Assembly: GCA_964408805.1 (NCBI GenBank)
Contig: CAYPAV010000003.1
Coordinates: forward strand, 274,864-338,863
Length of the DNA stretch: 64,000 nucleotides
DNA from: CAYPAV01 sp964408805
GTDB lineage: Bacteria; Pseudomonadota; Alphaproteobacteria; UBA8366
Direction: 5' to 3'
Below, in pieces: positions 33,717 to 42,725 of this stretch (within the stretch, counting starts at the first letter, position 1; each line of letters begins with the position of its first letter). Under the pieces are notes generated by a model, which saw nothing but the letters and a program-made list of their open reading frames with translations, searched no databases and had not been told where the DNA came from. The position numbers and the translations under genes were made by a program.

Positions 33717-34492
33717 CGCCCGTCCATCTCGCCCTTGCGGACGAGGGCGGCGGTGGCGCCGCCGTCGAGGGTGAGGGTGGTGCCGGTCATGAACTCTGAA
33801 TCCTCGGAGGCGAGGAAGACGGCGGCTTTCGCGACATCCTCCGGCTGGCCCCAGCGGCCGATCAGGTTTTCGCTGTTCCAGGCGCCGCCGATCTCGGGGT
33901 CGTCGGCCAGGGCCTGGTTCATCGGCGTCTCGATCATGCCGGGTGCGAGCGCGTTGACCCGGATGTTGCTGGCGCTCATATCGGCGGCGAGCGCCTTGGT
34001 GAAGGTGAGGAGGCCGCCCTTGGCCGCCGAATAGCCGATACGGTTCGGCCGGCCCTGGGTGCTGGCGATGGAGGCGGTGTTGACGATCTGGCCGCCGCCC
34101 GCCTTGATCATCAGCGGGATCACCGCCTTGCAGACCAGAAAGTGCCCCGTGAGGTTGAGGTCGAGCATCCGCCGCCAATCTTCCTCGCTGTGATCGAGGA
34201 AGGATTTGACGATCCGCCCGCCGGCGTTGTTGGCGAGGACGTCGACCCGCCCGAAACGTTCCTCAAGAACCGCTGCCAGACCATTGACGCTATCCGATTG
34301 GGTGATGTCGGTCGGGACGGCGACAGCGGTACCGCCGCCGGCCTCGATCAATCGGGCCGTCTCGTCGATCCCGCTGGCGTTGATATCGGCGACCGCAACC
34401 GCGGCTCCTTCGTCCGCGAAGGCCCGCGCGATGGCGCGTCCGATACCGCCCGCGGCGCCGGTCACCACGGCGATTTTTTTCGCCAACCGCAT
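33713..34492 (-). CDS. SDR family oxidoreductase
   Basis: This 259-residue classical short-chain dehydrogenase has TGAAGGIG at 11-18, NNAG at 89-92, Tyr155 and Lys159 (YSAAK) and an Asp near residue 37 that favours NAD over NADP. It resembles 3-oxoacyl-ACP reductase/2-deoxygluconate-type enzymes. It is transcribed away from a TauD-type dioxygenase (7 bp between genes, same strand), so the pair is probably an operon with the ligase further upstream. Its end overlaps the SUMF1 stop tail to tail. Confidence 0.9.
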   Translation of the reverse strand: MRLAKKIAVVTGAAGGIGRAIARAFADEGAAVAVADINASGIDETARLIEAGGGTAVAVPTDITQSDSVNGLAAVLEERFGRVDVLANNAGGRIVKSFLDHSEEDWRRMLDLNLTGHFLVCKAVIPLMIKAGGGQIVNTASIASTQGRPNRIGYSAAKGGLLTFTKALAADMSASNIRVNALAPGMIETPMNQALADDPEIGGAWNSENLIGRWGQPEDVAKAAVFLASEDSEFMTGTTLTLDGGATAALVRKGEMDGR

Positions 34493-34498
34493 CTTCGA

Positions 34499-35428
34499 CT
34501 AAAAGGGCCGATCGCCCTGGATCTGGGTTCGGTGCATGATGCGCCGGGCCGAACGGGGAAATTCATCGCGCCGGTGCATGGCGCAGCGGTTGTCCCAGAT
34601 CAAGAGATCGCCCGGCTGCCAGCGGTGATGATAGCTCCGCCGCCCGAGGCGTTTCACATGCGCCCAAATTTCGTCGAGCAATTCGTCGGACTCCGCCATC
34701 TCAAGCCCCTCGATGCAGGTGTTTTGGCGTCGTCCTATAAAAAGCGCTTTCTCTCCGGTCTCGGGATGGGTGCGGACGATGGGATGGCGGGGCCCCGGCA
34801 GCTTGCGGATGTCGAAGGTGCCGCGCGCCTTCATTTCGTCCAAGGTACGCCCGCTCCCCTCTCGGAGATAGCCGTCCAGGGTATAGACCGATTCGTGCTT
34901 GATGGTCCGCCCCTCGATACGGGCCTTCAGATCCGCCGAGAGCCGATCATAGGTGCGGTACATGTTGAGATAGCCGGTATCGCCGACATCGGCCGGCACC
35001 TCGACGGCGTACAGGCAGCTCGCCTTCGGCGGTTCCTCGGCATAGGCCATGTCGGTATGCCAGGCCAGCTCCTCGGCACCGAGCGAGCCCTTCTTGACGC
35101 CCTGCTCAATCACGTTCGAGATCACGAAGACTTCGGGGTAGCCCTCGACGAACATTCGGCCGTTCTCCATCACCGGCGCATTATCGAGTTCGCCGAAGCG
35201 CTTGCTGAACGCCACCAGTTGATCGTCGTTCAGGCTCTGGCCGCGGAACAGGAGCAAAATATGCTCGAGCCAGGCGCGCTCGATCGCCGCGAAGGTGGGT
35301 TTATCCAGTTTTTGCGTAAGATCAACGCCCGTCACCTCGGCGCCCACGGTCTTGCTCAGCGGTCGGACCTCGATCCCGGCCCGCTCGTAAACCTCGCCCG
35401 CCGGCGTGAGCATTTCCTCCGTCTGCAT
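34499..35428 (-). CDS. TauD/TfdA family 2-oxoglutarate-dependent dioxygenase
   Basis: This 309-residue non-heme iron enzyme has the Fe(II) triad His124-x-Asp126 (LAWHTDMAY) and His285 (CAMHRRDEF), and the 2-oxoglutarate Arg in SARRIMHRTQ. TauD, TfdA and AtsK act by oxidative cleavage of taurine, phenoxyacetates or alkyl sulfates. The true substrate is unclear. It sits between an SDR and an acyl-CoA ligase, all on the minus strand, which fits stepwise oxidation of a side chain followed by CoA activation. Confidence 0.9.
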   Translation of the reverse strand: MQTEEMLTPAGEVYERAGIEVRPLSKTVGAEVTGVDLTQKLDKPTFAAIERAWLEHILLLFRGQSLNDDQLVAFSKRFGELDNAPVMENGRMFVEGYPEVFVISNVIEQGVKKGSLGAEELAWHTDMAYAEEPPKASCLYAVEVPADVGDTGYLNMYRTYDRLSADLKARIEGRTIKHESVYTLDGYLREGSGRTLDEMKARGTFDIRKLPGPRHPIVRTHPETGEKALFIGRRQNTCIEGLEMAESDELLDEIWAHVKRLGRRSYHHRWQPGDLLIWDNRCAMHRRDEFPRSARRIMHRTQIQGDRPF

Positions 35429-35526
35429 CTCGCCTTTTCCTCAATCTTGGACGCTCGCGCGCGTCCGTCCCATCAATCTAGTCTTCTCGACCTATGGGGA
35501 CAACGCCCGCCGCTCGAATAAGCGCT

Positions 35527-37158
35527 CTATTCCGCGGCCGCCTCGCCGAAGCGGTCGCTAATTTTCTTTTGCAGCAAATAGCGCTGGATCTTGTTGGTCG
35601 ATGTGCGCGGGAAATCGTCGACGATCTCGACATGGCGCGGCACCTTGTAGTCGGCGATCTCATCGCGGCAAAAATCAATGACCTCGCCATCGGTCAGGGC
35701 GGCGTCGGCGACCGGCATCACGAAGGCGAAGCAGACTTCGCCGAGGCGACCGTGCGGCGCGCCGCAAACGACCGCCTGATGCACCTTGGGATGGGTTTCG
35801 AGATAACGCTCGATCTCGGCGGGATAGGCATTCGAGCCGCCGACGATGAACATCTCCTTGGCGCGGCCGGTGATCTGGAGATACCCCTCGGCGTCGTAGC
35901 GGCCGAGATCGCCGGTACGGAACCAGCCCTCGGGCGTGATCGCCTGTTTGGTCGCCTCGGGGTTCTTATAGTAGCCCAGCATCACCAGATAGCCGCGCAC
36001 CCAGATCTCGCCGTCCTCGCCGACAGGCCGGGGCGTTCCGGTTTCGGGATCGACGACCGCGACCTCGAAATCGCCGATCGGCTTGCCCTTGTTCTCGCAG
36101 GTGATTTCCAGAGGGGCCTCGAATTCGGTGAGCGTCGTCCCGCCCATGGTTTCGGTCATGCCGTAGACCGCCTGCAACGCGTCGAAATTCAGCGTCTCCT
36201 TGACCCGGCGCGCGAGCTTCGGAGTCACCGGGGCGCCGCCGATCCAGGCGGCCTTGAGACAATGCGTGTCCCGCGTCTCGACACCCGGAACCGACAGCAG
36301 GTCGATGAAATGGGTCGGAATGCCGCCCATGATGGCGATCCGCTCCCGCTCGATCAGGTCGAGGGCGGCGGCGGGCTCCCACTGATCCATGGTGACGATG
36401 GCGCAACCGTGCTGCATTGCCGGCATCGTCGTCGCGACACTGCCGGCGACGTGATAGAGCGGCATGTGGCCCAATACCTTGTCGCCCGGCTCCATATGCA
36501 TGGCGCGGGCGAGGTTCTGCCCCTCGATCAACACGCGGTGACAGTGCATCGCCCCTTTGGGAACGCCCGTGGTGCCGGAGGTATAGATGATGATCACCGG
36601 GTCCTCCGGCTGGACCTTGGCCGCCGCGGCCGCCAATGCCGCCTCTTCGGTCGGCGCCGCCATCAATTGCGCCAGCGAGGCGGTGCCGCGATGGCGATCG
36701 TCTTGCCAAAGCAGTACGGCGCGAAGCTCGGGCAGGCCGTCCACGCGGAGTTCGCCGGGGGTGGTCTCCTCGAATCCGGGCGCCATCGCCTCGATCATGC
36801 CGAGATAGTCGATCTCCCAATAGCGCGGCATCGCGATCAATACCCTCGCGTCCGACTGGCGCAGGATGAACTCGACCTCGTGCCGCTTGTTGCGGGTGTT
36901 TATCGAGACCAACGTGGCACCAATGCGGCAGCAGGCGAAGAGGGTCAGGAGCCAATCCGGACCGTTGGTCAGCCAGCAGGCCACATGATCGCCGCGCCCG
37001 ACGCCGAGGGCGAGCAGGCCCGAGGCCAGGCGGTCGACCCGGGCGTCGAAATCGGCATAGGTGATCCGCTCGCCCATGCCGATGACGAATTCGTTCTCCG
37101 GCCATTCCGCGGCCGAGCGCTTAAGCGCCTCGCCGATGGTGACACCGTTCCAATCCAT
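35527..37158 (-). CDS. AMP-dependent acyl-CoA synthetase/ligase
   Basis: This 543-residue ANL ligase carries YTSGTTGVPKGAMH (P-loop), YGMTETMGG, GWFRTGDLG and the C-terminal FPRTSTNKIQRY with the catalytic Lys. It resembles fatty-acid/aromatic-acid CoA ligases such as the crotonobetaine or cyclohexanecarboxylate types. ATG 37158 is about 40 codons inside the longest frame, at the point where the conserved N-domain starts (WNGVTIGEALKR). It is the first gene of a minus-strand cluster with the TauD-type dioxygenase and SDR. Confidence 0.9.
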   Translation of the reverse strand: MDWNGVTIGEALKRSAAEWPENEFVIGMGERITYADFDARVDRLASGLLALGVGRGDHVACWLTNGPDWLLTLFACCRIGATLVSINTRNKRHEVEFILRQSDARVLIAMPRYWEIDYLGMIEAMAPGFEETTPGELRVDGLPELRAVLLWQDDRHRGTASLAQLMAAPTEEAALAAAAAKVQPEDPVIIIYTSGTTGVPKGAMHCHRVLIEGQNLARAMHMEPGDKVLGHMPLYHVAGSVATTMPAMQHGCAIVTMDQWEPAAALDLIERERIAIMGGIPTHFIDLLSVPGVETRDTHCLKAAWIGGAPVTPKLARRVKETLNFDALQAVYGMTETMGGTTLTEFEAPLEITCENKGKPIGDFEVAVVDPETGTPRPVGEDGEIWVRGYLVMLGYYKNPEATKQAITPEGWFRTGDLGRYDAEGYLQITGRAKEMFIVGGSNAYPAEIERYLETHPKVHQAVVCGAPHGRLGEVCFAFVMPVADAALTDGEVIDFCRDEIADYKVPRHVEIVDDFPRTSTNKIQRYLLQKKISDRFGEAAAE

Positions 37159-37248
37159 GTTCCCGTCTCGATCTTCTTCGTTCGACCCGGCCGCGAAACT
37201 ACACCATCGGACCGTGTCTTTCGAGAGCGTGCCGGGCCGCCATGATAA

Positions 37249-37272
37249 ATATTTCCATAATTCTAGAAATAT
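37249..37272. promoter_or_regulatory. Operator-like inverted repeat upstream of the permease
   Basis: ATATTTC (37249-37255) and GAAATAT (37266-37272) form a perfect 7+7 inverted repeat with a 10-bp spacer, centred just upstream of the -35 box of the permease promoter. AT-rich repeats of this type are common ArsR/SmtB or GntR operators. No regulator gene adjoins it. Confidence 0.55.
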
Positions 37273-37274
37273 AG

Positions 37275-37303
37275 TTGACAGCACTGCACCACGCCTCTAT
37301 ATT
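37275..37303 (+). promoter_or_regulatory. Sigma70 promoter of the permease gene
   Basis: A consensus TTGACA (37275-37280) and TATATT (37298-37303) are spaced by exactly 17 bp. Transcription should begin near 37310, about 70 bases before the GTG start. This is one of the strongest-looking promoters in the window. Confidence 0.8.
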
Positions 37304-37380
37304 AGGAACCAGTGAAGAAGGAGTCTTGCCCCGCGACCGTCATTCCCGCGAAGGGGCGGATGTAGGAAAGGAATTTCATC

Positions 37381-38406
37381 GTGACGGCAATGGCGACGAC
37401 TTTGGTAAGCAACGTGCGGCGGATCGACACTGTTGTCCTGGTGACCATCGCCCTCTTGGCCGCGATCGCGGCGGCCGATCTGGGGCAGCTGCGGGACAGC
37501 GTCGCCTTCCTGCTCGGCGCCATGATCGCGATCTCGCCCTTTCTTCTGCTGTCCGTCGCCGCGGCCGGCGGCGCCCAGGCAAGCGGGCTCGACCAGCAAG
37601 TCGCTCGCGTGATCGAAGGTCGGATGGCGCTGGTGATCATAGGCGCCTCGGTCTTTGGCGCCTTGGTGCCGCTCTGTTCTTGCGGCGTGATCCCGCTCAT
37701 CGCGGCCTTGCTCGCCGCTGGCGTGCCGCTTGGTCCAGTGATGGCTTTCTGGATCAGCTCCCCCTTGATGAGCATCGAGAAGTTCATCCTGGCCGCTGCC
37801 GTCTTCGATCCGGCATTCGCCTCGGTCTATCTCGGCACCGCGATGGTACTGGGGGCGGCCGCGGGCTTCGGAATCCAGGCGCTGGTGGCGCGCGGCTTTT
37901 TCCGCGATGTCCTCAAGCCAGGTGTGGTTTCCTGCTGCGCCTCGAACGCGCTCAAGAAGGACGTGCCGCTGATCTGGACCTTCTGGCACCATGCCGACAG
38001 GCGTGATCAGTTCAAGGCGACAGCAAAGGAATCTGGTCTCTTCCTCTTGAAATGGCTCAGCCTCGCCTTCGTGATCGAGAGCCTGATGGTGGCCTACCTG
38101 CCGCCGGAGACCGTGGCCCAGGTGGTCGGTACCGATGCCTGGTGGACCGTACCCGCCAGCACGTTGGTTGGCATTCCCGCCTATTTGAACGGCTTCGCCG
38201 CCATTCCGATGGTCTCCCGGCTGGTCGAGATGGGAGCGGCGCCGAGTGCCGCCCTCGCCTTCCTGACCGCGGGTGCCGTCACCAGCATTCCGGCCGCCAT
38301 GGGCGTCTTCGCGCTGGTCCGGAAATCGGTCTTCGCCGCCTATATCCTGGCCGGTATCGTGGGCTCGCTGGCCGCCGGCTTCGCCTATCAGGCGATCCTC
38401 GCCTGA
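37381..38406 (+). CDS. ArsP-type (DUF318) permease
   Basis: This 341-residue inner-membrane protein has about eight to ten hydrophobic helices and belongs to the permease/DUF318 family (PF03773), which includes ArsP and copper/zinc-related efflux proteins. The signature PLCSCGVIPL with two Cys close to the first helices and a second Cys pair (VVSCCASNA) may bind metal or thiolated organoarsenicals. GTG 37381 has AAAGGA eight bases upstream. A strong promoter and an inverted-repeat operator lie upstream, so expression is probably inducible. The substrate is inferred from family only. Confidence 0.85.
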   Translation: MTAMATTLVSNVRRIDTVVLVTIALLAAIAAADLGQLRDSVAFLLGAMIAISPFLLLSVAAAGGAQASGLDQQVARVIEGRMALVIIGASVFGALVPLCSCGVIPLIAALLAAGVPLGPVMAFWISSPLMSIEKFILAAAVFDPAFASVYLGTAMVLGAAAGFGIQALVARGFFRDVLKPGVVSCCASNALKKDVPLIWTFWHHADRRDQFKATAKESGLFLLKWLSLAFVIESLMVAYLPPETVAQVVGTDAWWTVPASTLVGIPAYLNGFAAIPMVSRLVEMGAAPSAALAFLTAGAVTSIPAAMGVFALVRKSVFAAYILAGIVGSLAAGFAYQAILA

Positions 38407-38410
38407 ACCG

Positions 38411-39217
38411 CTAGGCGGGCGCCGCCGGCTCAAAGGGGTGCATCTCGAAGGCACCGTCGCAGGCAACGACGAAGTGCGACATCCCGACCTCGACCCAATC
38501 GCTGGGATCCGAATCGAGCGGCTCCGAGAGCACCATGACCGCGGGTCCGCCGGGTGCGGCGATGCCGTCGACCCCGCTATGTCCCACAAACAGGCTGGGT
38601 GCGCGGTCATCGCTGGCATAGCGGACGGCATGGATGGTTTCGCCGTCGCTGGCCGCGGCCGTCAGGCGAAGCGGTGCATCGACGCCGGCCGCCGCCATCG
38701 CCGCCTCGACATCGCCGACACTCCGTCGGAAGGCACCCTCCGCATCCTCCAACAGCCCATGGGTCAACAACAGCAGGAAGAAGACCTCGCTGTCGGTCGT
38801 CCCCTGGCGGACATTGTAATAGGCCGGGTCGACGCGGGAATCGAGATCGCGGCGCACCTGCTCGAAGCCGCCGATCTGTCCGTTATGCATGAACAGCCAG
38901 TTGTCGTGGCCGAAGGGATGGCAGTTGCTGCGCTGGATCGGCCCGTAGGTCGCGGCGCGGACATGGGCGAAAAATAGCGGTGTCCGGACCTGCCGCACGA
39001 TGCCGAGCAGGTTCTGGTCGTTCCACGCCGGTAGGACGTCTCGGAACAGGCCGGGCACACGCCGTTCGCCGTACCAGCCGAAGCCGCAGCCATCGGCGTT
39101 GGTCGGCGTCAGCGCGTAGCGCGCGTCCAGGCTCTGCCGGATAAGCGAGTTCTCCGGCCGGACGATCAAGTCCTCCGGGAAGATCGGCGGGCCCGAATAG
39201 GCGATCCAGCGGCACAT
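38411..39217 (-). CDS. Class II glutamine amidotransferase
   Basis: This 268-residue protein begins MCRWIAY, so Cys2 becomes the N-terminal nucleophile after Met removal. Other class II features are FAHVRAAT, NCHPFGHDNWLFMHNG and GTTDSEVFF. It resembles EgtC-type gamma-glutamyl hydrolases of ergothioneine synthesis and stand-alone YafJ-type amidotransferases. No ergothioneine genes lie nearby, so the acceptor is unknown. It is close behind the converging permease gene (4 bp). Confidence 0.88.
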   Translation of the reverse strand: MCRWIAYSGPPIFPEDLIVRPENSLIRQSLDARYALTPTNADGCGFGWYGERRVPGLFRDVLPAWNDQNLLGIVRQVRTPLFFAHVRAATYGPIQRSNCHPFGHDNWLFMHNGQIGGFEQVRRDLDSRVDPAYYNVRQGTTDSEVFFLLLLTHGLLEDAEGAFRRSVGDVEAAMAAAGVDAPLRLTAAASDGETIHAVRYASDDRAPSLFVGHSGVDGIAAPGGPAVMVLSEPLDSDPSDWVEVGMSHFVVACDGAFEMHPFEPAAPA

Positions 39218-39264
39218 GGCGGAAGCCTACGCCCCCGCCACGGCCGCCGCAATTGTCGGACGCC

Positions 39265-40026
39265 TTAGCTTCGCGCCACCCCAAGGACCGCGTTCGAGCC
39301 CGCGATCATCATGCGAAGGTCGTTCTGGATCGTCGTCAGGCGCCAGCCCTTGGCGAGGTATTCCTTGGCCATCTCGCCCCCGCCGGTATGGATGCAGGGG
39401 GCAACGCCATGGCGCCCCGCCGCCTCGAAGATCTGCTCGATCGCCGCCTTCACCTTGGGCGCGCCCGCATTCGGGTCCGGCGTCTCGCCGAGACTGATCG
39501 CGAGATCGGACGGGCCGACATAAAGCGCATCCAGACCCGGCGTCGAGAGAATATCGTCCAGATTGTCGAGTGCCTCTTGCGTTTCGATCATCGCCAAGGT
39601 GGCGACGTTCTTGTTGGCCCACTCCAGGTATTCAGGCGGATTGGCGAAGGGGATCCGCACCGGGCCCCAACTCCGACCGCCCATCGGCGCATAACGGCAG
39701 GCTCCGACAAAGGCCTCGCACTGCTCGCGGGTGTTGACCATCGGGCAAACGATGCCAAGGGCACCCGCATCGAGGAACTTCATGATCCAGGTCGGATCGT
39801 TCCACGGCACGCGGCACATGGTGATCTTGCCGGTCGCCGCCACCGCCTGGATCATCGTCATCGCCTGGCCGAGATCGACCATGCCGTGCTGGGTGTCGAT
39901 GGTGACGGTGTCCCAATCGAGCTTCGCCATCGCTTCGGCGCTGACCGGACTGTTGATCGCCAGCCAGGCATTGATGGCGCTGCCGCCATCGGCCCACAAT
40001 TTCACGAGGGAGTTCGGTTCTGTCAT
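39265..40026 (-). CDS. HpcH/HpaI family aldolase
   Basis: This 253-residue class II pyruvate aldolase matches the HpcH/HpaI family, which cleaves 4-hydroxy-2-oxoacids such as 2,4-dihydroxyhept-2-ene-1,7-dioate. Motifs are IDTQHGMVD (catalytic His), CRVPWNDP, MIETQEAL (metal Glu) and YVGPSDLAISLG (metal Asp). ATG 40026 has AAGGAAGATG upstream. The gene follows the class III alcohol dehydrogenase gene, which is 90 bp upstream on the same strand. It fits the catabolic character of the region but its substrate is not known. Confidence 0.9.
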   Translation of the reverse strand: MTEPNSLVKLWADGGSAINAWLAINSPVSAEAMAKLDWDTVTIDTQHGMVDLGQAMTMIQAVAATGKITMCRVPWNDPTWIMKFLDAGALGIVCPMVNTREQCEAFVGACRYAPMGGRSWGPVRIPFANPPEYLEWANKNVATLAMIETQEALDNLDDILSTPGLDALYVGPSDLAISLGETPDPNAGAPKVKAAIEQIFEAAGRHGVAPCIHTGGGEMAKEYLAKGWRLTTIQNDLRMMIAGSNAVLGVARS

Positions 40027-40116
40027 GTCATCTTCCTTGGTTAAGCGCGAGCCGAACCGGCGCATGGAAGCGCCACACGGTCCCGGAAACGCTCGGTTGA
40101 CGCCAAAAGAAAGGCG

Positions 40117-41226
40117 CTAATACGTCACCACGCTGCGGATGCTTTCGCCGGCATGCATCAGGTCGAAGGCCTTGTTGATGTCCTCCAGCGGCATGGTGTG
40201 GGTGATCAGGTCGTCGATGTTGATCTTGCCGTCCATGTACCAGTCGACGATTCGCGGCACGTCGGTGCGGCCCTTGGCGCCGCCAAAAGCGGTGCCGCGC
40301 CAGACCCGGCCGGTGACCAATTGGAAGGGACGCGTCGCGATCTCGGCACCCGCGGGTGCGACGCCGATGATGATGCTCTCGCCCCAGCCCTTGTGCGCGC
40401 ATTCCAATGCGGCGCGCATCACCTCGACATTGCCGATGCATTCGAAGCTGTAATCCGCGCCGCCCTTGGTCAGATCGACGAGATAGGGCACGAGATCGCC
40501 CTCGAGCTCCGTCGGGTTGACGAAATGGGTCATGCCGAATTTCTCGGCCATGGCCTTCCGCGCGGGGTTGAGGTCGACGCCGACGATCATGTCGGCACCG
40601 GCGATGCGGAGGCCCTGAACCACGTTGAGGCCGATCCCGCCGAGCCCGAAGACGACGCAATTCGCACCGGGCTCGACCTGGGCCGTGTTCATCACCGCCC
40701 CGAGGCCCGTGGTAACGCCGCAGCCGATATAGCAGACCTTGTCGAAGGGCGCGTCCTCGCGGATCTTGGCGACCGCGATCTCGGGCATCACCGAATGATT
40801 GGCGAAGGTCGAGGTGCCCATGTAATGGAACAATTTCTCGCCGCCTATGGAAAACCGGCTGGTGCCGTCGGGCATGACCCCTTCGCCCTGAGTTTCGCGG
40901 ATCGCCTGGCAGAGGTTGGTCTTGCCGCTGGTGCAATATTCGCACTCGCGGCATTCCGGCGTATAGAGCGGGATGACATGGTCGCCCTTCGCGACACTGG
41001 TGACGTTCTTGCCGACATCGACCACCACGCCGGCGCCCTCATGCCCCAGGACCGCCGGGAAGATGCCCTCCGGGTCGGCGCCCGAGAGGGTGAATTCGTC
41101 GGTATGGCAAATACCGGTCGCCTTCATCTCGACCAGCACCTCGCCCTCTTTCGGGCCGTCCAGTTCGACGGTTTCGATGGATAGCGGTTCACCCGCCTTG
41201 TGGGCGACGGCGGCACGGGTCTGCAT
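40117..41226 (-). CDS. frmA: S-(hydroxymethyl)glutathione dehydrogenase / class III alcohol dehydrogenase
   Basis: This 369-residue zinc enzyme oxidises S-hydroxymethylglutathione (formaldehyde plus glutathione) to S-formylglutathione with NAD. The catalytic zinc ligands are in GICHTDEF and LGHEGAGVV, the structural zinc Cys in PECRECEYCTSGKTNLC, and the NAD fold in GLGGIGLNVVQG. The length is that of class III enzymes. The partner S-formylglutathione hydrolase is not adjacent. Formaldehyde could come from C1 or N-methyl compounds such as N-methylhydantoin degraded elsewhere in the window; this is speculation. Confidence 0.92.
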   Translation of the reverse strand: MQTRAAVAHKAGEPLSIETVELDGPKEGEVLVEMKATGICHTDEFTLSGADPEGIFPAVLGHEGAGVVVDVGKNVTSVAKGDHVIPLYTPECRECEYCTSGKTNLCQAIRETQGEGVMPDGTSRFSIGGEKLFHYMGTSTFANHSVMPEIAVAKIREDAPFDKVCYIGCGVTTGLGAVMNTAQVEPGANCVVFGLGGIGLNVVQGLRIAGADMIVGVDLNPARKAMAEKFGMTHFVNPTELEGDLVPYLVDLTKGGADYSFECIGNVEVMRAALECAHKGWGESIIIGVAPAGAEIATRPFQLVTGRVWRGTAFGGAKGRTDVPRIVDWYMDGKINIDDLITHTMPLEDINKAFDLMHAGESIRSVVTY

Positions 41227-41372
41227 GATGGGGCTCCCTCTCGCGAAATCGTTCTTTATCGATTGGCCGAAGCCTCGCAAAGCCGGCGGCGGTTTTCAAG
41301 GCGAAGCTTGCATTCCGACCGGGAACGCGGGCACACAGGTTCCCGAATGGATAAATAGAGGAAGGGTTCGGC

Positions 41373-41825
41373 ATGGTCACCGGCGAGGACATTATCGGGT
41401 CGTGGCTCATGGTCGATCGCGGCACCGACGGCGAGGAAGACCAGGCGCAGGCCCAGGCACGCTACGGCGACGATCCGCAAGGTTTCATGATTTTCGCGCC
41501 CGACGGCTGGATGAACGCGATCGTCTGCTGGGGCGGCCGGCCGGGGCTGACCGGAAATCCGGCCTGGCACACGGACGCACCCGAGGAAGAGCGCCTCCGC
41601 GCCTTCGATACCTATCTCTCCTATGGCGGCGCCTGGACCGTCGAGAACGACACCCTCACCACCAAGGTGCATTATGCGCTCAACCCAAGCTGGGTCGGCG
41701 GCGAGCAGGTGCGGGGGCTTGAATTGCGAGACGACGGCAAGCTGGTCCTGACCCTGACCCGGGCCTGGCCCGACGGCCGGACCATGACCGGCTGGGTCCT
41801 ATGGCGGCGGGCCGGCGAAAGCTAA
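41373..41825 (+). CDS. Lipocalin-like domain protein
   Basis: This 150-residue protein is a small all-beta lipocalin-like (Lipocalin_5) protein: IIGSWLMVDRG at the N-terminus, then paired strands including GFMIFAPDGWMNAIVCWGG and LTTKVHYALNPSWVG. No signal peptide is seen. Members of this family often sit near catabolic genes and probably bind a small hydrophobic ligand. GAAGGG precedes ATG 41373. It is divergent from the alcohol dehydrogenase, and its stop overlaps the CAP-domain gene. Confidence 0.8.
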   Translation: MVTGEDIIGSWLMVDRGTDGEEDQAQAQARYGDDPQGFMIFAPDGWMNAIVCWGGRPGLTGNPAWHTDAPEEERLRAFDTYLSYGGAWTVENDTLTTKVHYALNPSWVGGEQVRGLELRDDGKLVLTLTRAWPDGRTMTGWVLWRRAGES

Positions 41826-42715
41826 CGCCGGCCGAGCGACAACGCCCAGTAATGCACCGCGCGCACCTTGCCGCCATCGGCGGGGAGGAAGGCGTAGCCG
41901 ACCCCGAGGTCGCGGACGCTGCCATCGAGCATCGCGCGGCGGTGGCCATCCGAGTCGATCCATCCGGCGACCGCCTCCCGCGGACTCCCCTGCCCGGCGG
42001 CAAGATTTTCCAACATACGACGCCACCGATAGCCGGCCCGCCTTGCCCGGTCGCCGGCGGTGCCGCCCTCGGGCGAGACATGGGCGAAATAGTCGCGCCG
42101 CGCCATGTCGTCGGCGTGACTCTGCGCGGCCACGTTCAGCCGGCGGTCCAGACGCAGGGCGGCGCGGCCGTGGGCGGCGCGATAGGCGTTTACTCGGCGC
42201 AACATATCGCCCAGCCAGTCGCCGCGGAAGATCCGCGTCGGTTCGGCCAGCGTCAGCACCCAGAAATGGTTCATTCGGCCGCCATCCGCTTCCGGCCGCG
42301 CCGCATAGCCGAGGCCGACATCGGCGAAATTCGGGTCGACCAGGAAGCGCCTGGTATCGGCCGCGGAAGACCAATGCGCCACCACCCCGAGGGGCGAGGG
42401 ATAGCCGAAGGCCAACTGCACGAAGATGCGGCGATAGGGATAGCCGGCCCCTCGCACGCGGGATTCGAATTTTTCCCCCTTCGGCGTCCGCGTGTCGAAA
42501 TAGCCGAGGCGCGCCATATCGTCAGCGTGGCTTCGCGCCTCGATCACGAGACGCGGCTCCAGCCGTACCGGTTTGACGCCGTGCTCGCGCCGCAGTGCAT
42601 TGATCTCATCGAGAACGGTGAGAAGCGTCGTCCCCGCACGCGAGGCACCCGTGCCAAGAACGGTGCCGACGGCGAGGCCGGCCAGCGCCAGGATCAAGGC
42701 AAGGAGCCGTCGCAC
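41822..42715 (-). CDS. Secreted protein with two tandem CAP (SCP/PR1-like) domains
   Basis: This 297-residue protein starts with a signal peptide (RRLLALILALAGLAVGTVLG) and contains two CAP domains, about 50-165 and 175-297. Each has LDEINALRREHG or RVNAYRAAHGR at the start and SHADDMA(R)..YF. The second domain keeps the CAP cavity residues (YFAH, LENLA, SDGHRRAML). The first has Gln at the Glu position (FVQLAFG) and lacks the second His (SSAADTRRF), so it is degenerate. GTG 42715 has AGGGGG six bases upstream. CAP proteins are periplasmic or extracellular; no enzymatic role is assigned. Confidence 0.87.
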   Translation of the reverse strand: MRRLLALILALAGLAVGTVLGTGASRAGTTLLTVLDEINALRREHGVKPVRLEPRLVIEARSHADDMARLGYFDTRTPKGEKFESRVRGAGYPYRRIFVQLAFGYPSPLGVVAHWSSAADTRRFLVDPNFADVGLGYAARPEADGGRMNHFWVLTLAEPTRIFRGDWLGDMLRRVNAYRAAHGRAALRLDRRLNVAAQSHADDMARRDYFAHVSPEGGTAGDRARRAGYRWRRMLENLAAGQGSPREAVAGWIDSDGHRRAMLDGSVRDLGVGYAFLPADGGKVRAVHYWALSLGRR

Positions 42716-42725
42716 GGAATTCCCC

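Noticed and set aside
32346..34178. A 610-codon minus-strand frame over the caspase/SUMF1 and SDR genes
   Set aside because: It is a mix of an off-frame reading of the SDR gene and antisense of the SUMF1 domain; no conserved domain is in frame.
35494..37245. A 583-codon plus-strand frame opposite the second CoA ligase
   Set aside because: It is the antisense shadow of a complete ANL ligase with all its motifs.
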